A DNA stretch of 54,459 bases from contig JBCCQH010000044.1 of NCBI GenBank assembly GCA_039024435.1, positions 1-54,459 of the forward strand, in the 5' to 3' direction. Shown here one piece after another: positions 8,378 to 15,700 of the stretch (positions are counted from its first letter, which is position 1; every line of letters starts with the position of its first letter). The stretch is from JBCCQH01 sp039024435 (GTDB lineage: Bacteria > Bacteroidota > Bacteroidia > J057 > JADKCL01). Position numbers and translations under genes: made by a program. A model generated the notes under the pieces. It ran no database searches and was not told the origin of the DNA. It saw only the letters and a list, made by a program, of their open reading frames with translations.

Positions 8378-10464
8378 GCCGCCTTCGCACCATAACGACG
8401 ATACTCGGATGGACGATGGTATTGATCTGCGTCTGCCGACCAGATCTGCAAGCGAAAAAAGACCTGGATTCTCTGCAAGCTTTGGTCCGCGATTTGGGAC
8501 AGCCGGTCGAAGAGCGCATGGAAGCCCTGTTTTGGTACAGCTTTTACAATCGCTACACCGACCTGGAACTTGCCTATGAAATGGCCGACAGCCTGGAACG
8601 CATGGCCATTCGCCACGACAACCTGCGTTACCAGCACGAAGCCCAGCTTACGAAGTCATTTTGGCACAAGAAGCACCTGCGTTACGACTCCGCCCTCCAC
8701 CATTGCCGCCTGGCGCTGGAATTGGCGATAGAAAGCAAGGAAAAACGCGCCGAAGCCCATGCTTGGTGCGAGTTGGGAACGATCCAGGAAGACCTCGGAG
8801 AAATGGGAAACGCGACCCGGAGCTACCACAAATGCTACGAGACAGGGCGCGATGGGGAAGCCCCGACCCCGACTGCCAGGGGGCTGGTCAACCTCGGTTA
8901 TGCCTACCGCATCACAGGCGATTATGTGTCCGCGATGGACTATTTGCAGCGTGCACGCAAGCTCTGCATTAAGCATCATTTTACGGGTTACTATCCTTCC
9001 ATCTCGCAGAACCTGGGGGACATCTACCAGGCACAAGGTGACCTGGAAGCAGCCTGGCGCAACTATCTACGTGGTTATCAGGAAAGCATCAAGGTGAACA
9101 ACCAGTTGAGAGCCACTGCCCTCGCCTTGCGGGTGGCCGAGGTCAAGACCGCCACCCAAGAGTACGATTCGGCCCTGCATTACCTGAGCATAGCCCGGCA
9201 GACCGCATTGAAAATGGGCCTGGCAGGAGAAATGATCGCGGTCGAGATGCAGCTGGGAAATGTCTACCTCTTCCAGGAGCAATACGGAAAAGCAAAACAG
9301 CACGCGGAAGCCAGCTATTCGCTGCAGCAGGAAAACATGGACAGTTTGTACCTGGCCGAGATCCTGTACCTGCGCGGGAGGATCGCATTGGTGACGGGCA
9401 AACCAGCGGCGGCAGCCAGGCTTTGCGAAGCGGGACGCGGAGTAGCCGCCGTGCGGGACAACATCGTGCCCCTGGCAAACAACTGCGATTGCCTTTGGCA
9501 GGCCCTGAAAGCAAAAGGCGATGCCCGTGGAGCTCTGGATGCCCACCGTGAATACATCCAATGGAGGGACAGCCTGGTCAATCAGAAAAAGACTCGGCAA
9601 CTGGCCATTCGCGAAGCAGAAATACGATTTGGAGGGGAAGCATTGGCGGACAGCCTCGCATATGCACAAGAGTTGGAACTCCAATCGATGCGCTACGAAA
9701 CGGAACGGAAATCGCAGCGCCGTCGCCTTTATCTGGCCGTGGCCGGGGTGGGCATTGCGATCGTGCTGCTGGCCTTGCTGCTGGTGCTTTTCCTGACCAT
9801 CCGCAAGAACAACCGCCTCCTGACCCGATCCAACCAGGAGATCGCGGAGAAAGCCGAAACCATCGAACAGGCGCTCAGGGACAAAGAAGTCCTGATCCGC
9901 GAAGTGCACCACCGTGTCAAGAACAACCTGCAGATCATCGCCGGCCTGCTGGACCTGCAAATGCAACAGGCGGACGACGAGGCCGCGCGCAAGGTGCTCC
10001 TGGAAGGGCAGAGCCGCATCAATGCCATGGGCCTCATCCACTCAATGTTGTACCGCAAAGACGATGTGGCGAACGTGGAAATGCAGAAGTACATCCACGG
10101 GCTTTGTGGCGAGGTGCAGCAATTGTTTCCTGAAGGGCACCACGTCAAGATGCAGGTCGGGATCGAACCGCTGTTCTTTGAGATCGACCATGCCGTCCCA
10201 TTGGGATTGATCCTCAATGAACTGCTTACCAATGCCTTCAAATATGCCGTCCCACGCGTCCAACATCCCGCCATCACCGTCCAGCTGCACCATCAACTAG
10301 ACCGTCACTTCCTGGTCGTGGCTGACAATGGACCCGGAACCGCCAGCGACCACAAGCCGGAAAGCGGGCTTGGCATGCAACTGGTGTACGGACTGGTTCG
10401 CCAGCTCAAAGGTGAGATCGAAGTGGACAACACAGCGGGTGCACGTGTGACTGTATCCTTTTGA
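8374..10464 (+). CDS. TPR-containing sensor histidine kinase (HisKA_2 type)
   Basis: This 696-residue kinase starts at a TTG that overlaps the upstream stop (TTGA), giving a signal-like segment that ends near DLQA. A block of TPR repeats occupies about 40-400 and should be extracytoplasmic. One membrane helix (about 452-475, LYLAVAGVGIAIVLLALLLV) is followed by a coiled coil and a HisKA_2 dimerisation domain with REVHHRVKNNLQIIAGLLDL (His512 or His513). The HATPase domain has GLILNELLTNAFKYA and VADNGPGT, ending GLGMQLVYGLVRQL. This architecture pairs with LytTR regulators in many Bacteroidota. An alternative ATG at 8416 would shorten the signal segment. The signal sensed by the TPR part is unknown. 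Confidence 0.9.
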   Translation: MSRLRTITTILGWTMVLICVCRPDLQAKKDLDSLQALVRDLGQPVEERMEALFWYSFYNRYTDLELAYEMADSLERMAIRHDNLRYQHEAQLTKSFWHKKHLRYDSALHHCRLALELAIESKEKRAEAHAWCELGTIQEDLGEMGNATRSYHKCYETGRDGEAPTPTARGLVNLGYAYRITGDYVSAMDYLQRARKLCIKHHFTGYYPSISQNLGDIYQAQGDLEAAWRNYLRGYQESIKVNNQLRATALALRVAEVKTATQEYDSALHYLSIARQTALKMGLAGEMIAVEMQLGNVYLFQEQYGKAKQHAEASYSLQQENMDSLYLAEILYLRGRIALVTGKPAAAARLCEAGRGVAAVRDNIVPLANNCDCLWQALKAKGDARGALDAHREYIQWRDSLVNQKKTRQLAIREAEIRFGGEALADSLAYAQELELQSMRYETERKSQRRRLYLAVAGVGIAIVLLALLLVLFLTIRKNNRLLTRSNQEIAEKAETIEQALRDKEVLIREVHHRVKNNLQIIAGLLDLQMQQADDEAARKVLLEGQSRINAMGLIHSMLYRKDDVANVEMQKYIHGLCGEVQQLFPEGHHVKMQVGIEPLFFEIDHAVPLGLILNELLTNAFKYAVPRVQHPAITVQLHHQLDRHFLVVADNGPGTASDHKPESGLGMQLVYGLVRQLKGEIEVDNTAGARVTVSF

Positions 10465-10474
10465 GGGGTTCTTT

Positions 10475-10526
10475 GGAGCAAGAACCCATCCAGGCGGAAC
10501 AAGAATCGACCATTCGGGAACAAGAT
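10475..10526 (+). promoter_or_regulatory. Predicted LytTR operator: three direct repeats at 21-bp spacing
   Basis: GGAGCAAGAA (10475-10484), GGAACAAGAA (10496-10505) and GGAACAAGAT (10517-10526) start exactly 21 bp apart. LytTR dimers characteristically bind direct repeats with this period. The cluster ends 37 bases before the short LytTR gene and follows the sensor kinase stop, so autoregulation is the simplest reading. Binding is inferred, not shown. Confidence 0.65.
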
Positions 10527-10563
10527 CATTGCCTGTCGCCCTGCAATCGCCTTTCTTTCCGGC

Positions 10564-10995
10564 ATGAAGGTGATCCTGATCGCCCCGGACGACGAAGCTC
10601 CTGCCTCCTTGGCGCAAGAACTTCTGTCGCGTGGCCATGACGTTGAAATTCGCACAAAGGAGAAGTCTCCTTCGCTGCATTATTTGAAGGTGCAAGGTGT
10701 ATTTCGCAGCGTCGATCCCGAGGAGATCTACATGATCTCAAGTGAACGCGTATACTCTTCCATTCACTTTGCCGACCGGACCCAGGTGGTCGTGCGGCAA
10801 ACCCTCTCCAGCCTTCAGGAACACTTTGGCAATGGCTTTTACCGCCTGCGCCGCGGCCTGCTCTTGAACACGCGCTACCTGCGGGAAGTCGGCCCGGACA
10901 GCATCCTGCTTCACGAGCGGCGCATGCCCGTTTCACGCAAGCACCGCACCCAATTGCTCCAACATTTAGGCTGGCTGAAAGACACATTGGGATAA
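10564..10995 (+). CDS. Short LytTR-domain DNA-binding protein
   Basis: This 143-residue protein starts with a receiver-like strand and helix (MKVILIAPDDEAPASLAQ) but has no room for a full receiver and no phosphoacceptor Asp in the usual place. From about 45 to 140 it is a LytTR domain: EEIYMISSERVYSSIHF, then GNGFYRLRRGLLLNTRYLREV and MPVSRKHRTQLLQHL. It therefore looks like a LytTR regulator that has lost its receiver and would not be switched by phosphorylation. It is preceded and followed by clusters of the same GGAACAAG motif. It could act as a competitor or co-regulator of the full-length LytTR protein at 7637; that role is an inference. Confidence 0.85.
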   Translation: MKVILIAPDDEAPASLAQELLSRGHDVEIRTKEKSPSLHYLKVQGVFRSVDPEEIYMISSERVYSSIHFADRTQVVVRQTLSSLQEHFGNGFYRLRRGLLLNTRYLREVGPDSILLHERRMPVSRKHRTQLLQHLGWLKDTLG

Positions 10996-11007
10996 TTGCA
11001 TGTGTTC

Positions 11008-11038
11008 GGAACAAGAATCGCAGCATTCGGAACAAGTT
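11008..11038 (+). promoter_or_regulatory. Predicted LytTR operator upstream of the surface-protein operon
   Basis: GGAACAAGAA (11008-11017) and GGAACAAGTT (11029-11038) start exactly 21 bp apart. With flanks, this block closely matches the second and third repeats at 10496-10526 (CGGAACAAGAATCG, then CATTCGG and AACAAG). It ends one base before the candidate -33 box at 11040, a typical position for an activator. Confidence 0.65.
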
Positions 11039-11039
11039 G

Positions 11040-11072
11040 TTTGTAGGTGCGAGAACCACCATGCTATATTTC
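11040..11072 (+). promoter_or_regulatory. Candidate Bacteroidota-type promoter of the 27-kb operon
   Basis: TTTG at 11040-11043 and TATATTTC at 11065-11072 are 21 bases apart, close to the Bacteroidota consensus TTTG then TAnnTTTG. This would place transcription start near 11078-11080 and leave a leader of about 35 bases before the ATG at 11113. The -7 box differs from consensus at its last base. Confidence 0.5.
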
Positions 11073-11112
11073 TGGCTCAGATAACGTGATCAACACAAGA
11101 ACCCCTTTTTAC

Positions 11113-12789
11113 ATGTCGCATCCATTGAGAATGTTCTGCCTGGCAGCAGTGTGCGCATTGCTATGCCTACAGACCTCTGTTTTCGGACAGGATGGGTTCG
11201 ACCTCGCCAATCCAGTCAAAATAACCGGCTCCCTGGGCCTCAATACGGGTTTTTACACCTCCTTCGGCGCCCCCAACCGCCGCGACCCCTTCCAATACCT
11301 GCTCAGCGCGAACATCAATTTCAAGCTCCTCGGCCAGATCGATGTTCCCTTCTCCGCCAATTTCAGTCAGCAGGAAGCCAATTTCCGCCAACCCTTCAAC
11401 CAATACGGCATCTCTCCCAGCTACAAATGGGCCACCCTCCACATCGGCTACCGGAACATGAACTTTTCGGAGTTCACCCTGGCCGGACACACCTTTCTGG
11501 GAGCGGGATTTGACCTCCGACCGGGCCCCTGGCGGGTGAGCGGGGTCTACGGTCGCTTTCGTCGTTCGGTTGATGAAGCGACCGCATTGCTGGAAGGCGT
11601 CGATCCCGTCTTCCGCAGGATCGGCTACGGCCTCAAGGTCGGCTATGAAGTCAAGGGTGACATGGTCGCACTCTCCGTTTTCAAAGCGCGGGACGATCTC
11701 GGATCGATCTCCCTTCCGGTCGAGAACGACCAGGTACTGCCGGAAGAGAACCTCGTCCTGGGCCTCACCGCCCGCAAAAAGATCACCAAAAAATTGAGCC
11801 TGGAACTCGATGCCGCGCAAAGTGCCGTCACCCGCGACATCCGCGGTCCCCTGGCGGCAACAGAAGGCTCCGCCACCCTGGGCTACTTCGGTCCGCTTTT
11901 CCAGCAGCGCGCCAGTTCGCAGACCCATCCGGCACTGAATGCCAAGCTGAACTACAAAGGCAAGACCTACACCATCGGGCTCAATTACCGGCGGGTCGAC
12001 ACCGATTACCGAACGCTGGGCGCATATTTCTTCAACAATGACATCGAGGAAGCCACCGTCAAGCTGGGCAAGCGCCTGCTGAAGGGCAAGCTGAACCTCA
12101 ACGCCAACGTGGGCGGTCAGCGCAACAACCTGCAGGCGGACAAAGCCACCCGGAGTTCCCGCCTGGTCGGATCGGCCAGTGTTTCCTATGCGCCGGTCCC
12201 CAGCTGGACCTTCTCGCTGAACGCCTCGAACTTCTCCTCTTTCCTGCGCGTGCAGCGCGATCTGCTCACCGATTCGCTCAACTTCTACCAGGTGACCCGC
12301 AATGCATCCCTGAACATCGCCCACACCATGGGCTCGGATGACCGCCCACAAAACCTGGGTCTGAGCATTGCCTATCAAGACGCCGTGGGCCGCACGGAAT
12401 ATGCGATCGAGCCGGAAAATGCAACCGATTTCCTCAACATCGCCCTGACCCACCGCATCAACATCAAGCCCCAAACCCTCGGCATCAACTCCTCGCTGAG
12501 TTTTGCCAGCTCCAATTCCAACGGTATGCAGACCATCTTTTTCGGTCCCGTCGCCGGCGTGAACAAGGATTTCCTGGACAAGCGCGGCAAGGTGGGCTAC
12601 CGGGTCAGCTATCAGCAGGTCATCATCGACGGGGCAACGAACAGCGCCGTTCTTATCAACGCGGTGAACAGCTCCCTGAAACTGTGGGAAAAACATGGCG
12701 TGAGCGCCAGCATGCAATACTTAACCAAAAGCGGTAACGCTGCATTTTCCGAAATGCGCGGCACCGTCGGCTACATGTTCCAATTCTAA
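11113..12789 (+). CDS. Predicted outer-membrane beta-barrel protein
   Basis: This 558-residue secreted protein has a signal peptide (MSHPLRMFCLAAVCALLCLQ, cleavage near FGQ). The mature part is built of alternating amphipathic strands throughout, many ending in aromatic residues (for example YKWATLHIGYRNMNFSEF and YTIGLNYRRVDTDYR). It ends GTVGYMFQF, with a terminal Phe as in outer-membrane barrels. No named family was recognised. The start at 11113 gives a normal signal peptide; in-frame upstream sequence from 11047 is not protein-like. It is the first gene of the operon and lies three bases from the next gene, so it may be the outer-membrane anchor or export partner for the giant protein that follows. 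Confidence 0.75.
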   Translation: MSHPLRMFCLAAVCALLCLQTSVFGQDGFDLANPVKITGSLGLNTGFYTSFGAPNRRDPFQYLLSANINFKLLGQIDVPFSANFSQQEANFRQPFNQYGISPSYKWATLHIGYRNMNFSEFTLAGHTFLGAGFDLRPGPWRVSGVYGRFRRSVDEATALLEGVDPVFRRIGYGLKVGYEVKGDMVALSVFKARDDLGSISLPVENDQVLPEENLVLGLTARKKITKKLSLELDAAQSAVTRDIRGPLAATEGSATLGYFGPLFQQRASSQTHPALNAKLNYKGKTYTIGLNYRRVDTDYRTLGAYFFNNDIEEATVKLGKRLLKGKLNLNANVGGQRNNLQADKATRSSRLVGSASVSYAPVPSWTFSLNASNFSSFLRVQRDLLTDSLNFYQVTRNASLNIAHTMGSDDRPQNLGLSIAYQDAVGRTEYAIEPENATDFLNIALTHRINIKPQTLGINSSLSFASSNSNGMQTIFFGPVAGVNKDFLDKRGKVGYRVSYQQVIIDGATNSAVLINAVNSSLKLWEKHGVSASMQYLTKSGNAAFSEMRGTVGYMFQF

Positions 12790-12792
12790 AGA

Positions 12793-15700
12793 ATGAAGCG
12801 ATCCACCACATACCGACTCCTGCAACTTGCCCTGATCTGGGGAGGTTTGTTCGCGGTGATGCTTCTCAAGTCGGCAAAGGCCCAGACTTTTCCGGCCCAG
12901 GTGAACCTGAACATCCTGCCGCCTTACTCGCCCTATCTGAACGACTACCTCGCGCCCGGGCAGGAACGGATCCAGGCCACCATCAATTTCCTGGACCTGA
13001 ATGAGCCCAACTGGGATGCCAAGGTCAAGCTCAGCATCGAAGGGAACGGCCTCTACCTGGAGACCTCGCGGCAATACCTTCAGCCCATCACCCTGCTGCA
13101 AGGGCCCAACCTGCTGGATGCCTCCATCCTGAGCCAGCTGGCCGACTTCAGCAAGATGGACGTGACGGGAATGGCGAAAAGCGACCTGGTCAGTGCCGGC
13201 CGCTTGCCGGAAGGCATGTACGATTTCTGCCTGGAAGTGGTCGATGGCGGACGCGAGGTACCATTGGCGCCCCCCGGATGCTTCAGTGCCATGCTCATCC
13301 AGAACAATCCGCCGCAGTTGCTCATTCCCGAATGTGGCGCTACGATCAGTTCGGCGGGTGGCGGCAACCTCAGCATCAACTGGATCCCGCTGCACGATCC
13401 CTCCATCATGGTCGAGTACCAGGTGCGCATGGTGCAGGTCCCCAATGGGATGAACGTCAACGACGCGATCAACAGCACCAATACCCCAATCCTGGATTGG
13501 GAGCCGGTCAGCACCACGACCTTTGTCTACGGGCCGCAATTCCTGCCTCTGGAGAACAACGTGACCTACGCCTTCCAGGTGCGCGTGGTGGACCTCTCCG
13601 GTCTGACCACCTTTGAAAACGACGGACTGGGAGCGGTTTGTTGGTTCACCTACGGGTTTTCCTCTGGCGGGACCATGGACCTGACCGCCCCCGGCAACAA
13701 GCTGGTGGTGGAGCACCCCGACAAGGTGGACCTGGCCTGGGACGGCCCCAGCAATGCCATCCCCGGCCAGCAACTCAAGTACCACATCAAGGTGGTCAAG
13801 ATGAACCCGGGAGAGGACATCACCAACCCTTCCACCGCGGAAGCGGTCATGAACCGCCGCTCCGGCGTGTTCTACGACGACAGCACCGGCATCATCAACA
13901 ACATTTTCGGAAGCAACCTCACCGTGAATGAAGACCTCGATCCCGATGCCAGCTACGCCTGGCAGGTCTGGGCCAGCACCGACGGCGTGGAAGTGGCGCG
14001 CTCCCCGGTCTGGGAATTCAAAGCGCCGCCCAAGGTCTACGGCTTCTGGGGAGCCGACGGCAGCATTTACATCGACGTAAAAGAGCTGAGCAACTACCAG
14101 GAGGACAGCCCCACCAAGTTCTCCCAGTTCACTGGTACCGGGGAAGCCGTCCTGAAAGAAGGTGAAGCGCCCGCAGAAGTCTCCTTCGAGAACCTGACCA
14201 TCGAGATCAGCGGCAATAAGTGGGTGCTCAAGCAAGGCGAGATCCCCGTGCCGAACGAAGAGGCGGTGGCCCTCGACTTCGAAGATTTTGGGGACGGCGA
14301 TTTCGACATGACCGCCATGGTGATCCTGCCCCTGACCTTCGAGGCGGAAGGCCAGATCACCTGGCGCTACCCGCTTTCCGTGAATGCGCCCACCAATTCC
14401 GTGGTTCTCTCGGTGGAGGGTCGCCTCAACTACCAGGACTTTGAACTGTCCGGCGGGATCAAACTTGAAGATGGGCAAAGCTACGACCTGTTGTCGCCCA
14501 TGGGCTTCACCGTTTATTACAAAGACCCCGCGCAGTTCCTGGTGAACGACGGCAAGGTCAAACTGAAGCTGGCCGGCGAGGTTGGTTTCCCGGAAAATCT
14601 GAACACGACCTCGGGCAATCGCCTGGTCATTCCCTTCCAGGACGTGGAAGATCCCTGGTATTTCAGCACGGGCCGCATTACCCCGCCGGATGAATTCAAC
14701 CTGGCCGGCAATTCCACCATGAGCCTGCAACCCAAGCAGGTCGACTTCGACTTTTCCGGCGCGGATTCTCCCGGTCCGTTCAGCGGTGATCCCGAATGGA
14801 CAGGCGCCTATTTCCCCGAACACGTCTTCTTCTTCCCCACGGATTTCGATGAGAGTGGCCGCATCAGCCTGACCGAAAAGCAGACTTTCCCCTTCAAGGA
14901 AGGCGACACCGGTTTCAATCCCTCCTGGGTTTCCACCGCTGGCATCAACTTCAAGGTCGACCAGGAATTCGAGAGCGAAGACAAGGAGCCCTACTACTCC
15001 CGCATCAACGATTTCAAGGCGAAATTCTACCGGGTCAAGGTCACCGTCGAGGACAACATGATCTCCAACAGCTATCTGAGCGGATTCATCAAGATCCCCC
15101 TGTTCGGGGACGAGGCCAAATTCGAATGGCTCTCCACCATCACCGGCAACGGCTTCCAGCCCGCGTTCCTCAGTGAAGACGCGGTAGCGGCCATGACCCG
15201 CGTATTCAACTCGGGTGTGACCAAAGGCGAACTGACCTTGAAGTGCAACCAGGCAGTATTTGACGGTGACGACCGCATCAAAGCGAATGTCGACATCAAC
15301 TGTCCTTACCTGAGCATGGACCTGGAAGGACTCTCCGATTTCAAGATCTGGGGCGACGGCAACATCGGTTTCGGGGAGCAGGCTGGTTCGAAAGACCTGC
15401 CCTACCAAAAGTCGGTGAAGGTCGGCGATTTCGACATGACGGTGAGCAAAGTGGGCGCGCGCATTTTCCAGACCCAATACGCGATCTTCTTTGGCACGCA
15501 GCTGTCCTTGCCCGGCGGGATCGTAGCCCAGGAAAGTGGCCTCAACGTGGTCATCGCTTCGCAAGACGGCGAAGCGCCTGAGTTGTTCATCCGGGAAATG
15601 GGCAATGGCTCCACCGTGCAGTCTGCCTTTGAGGTCTCCCCCATCAAGATCTCCATCGACAACAGCCTGATCATGGCCAACCTCTACCTCGACTTTTACG

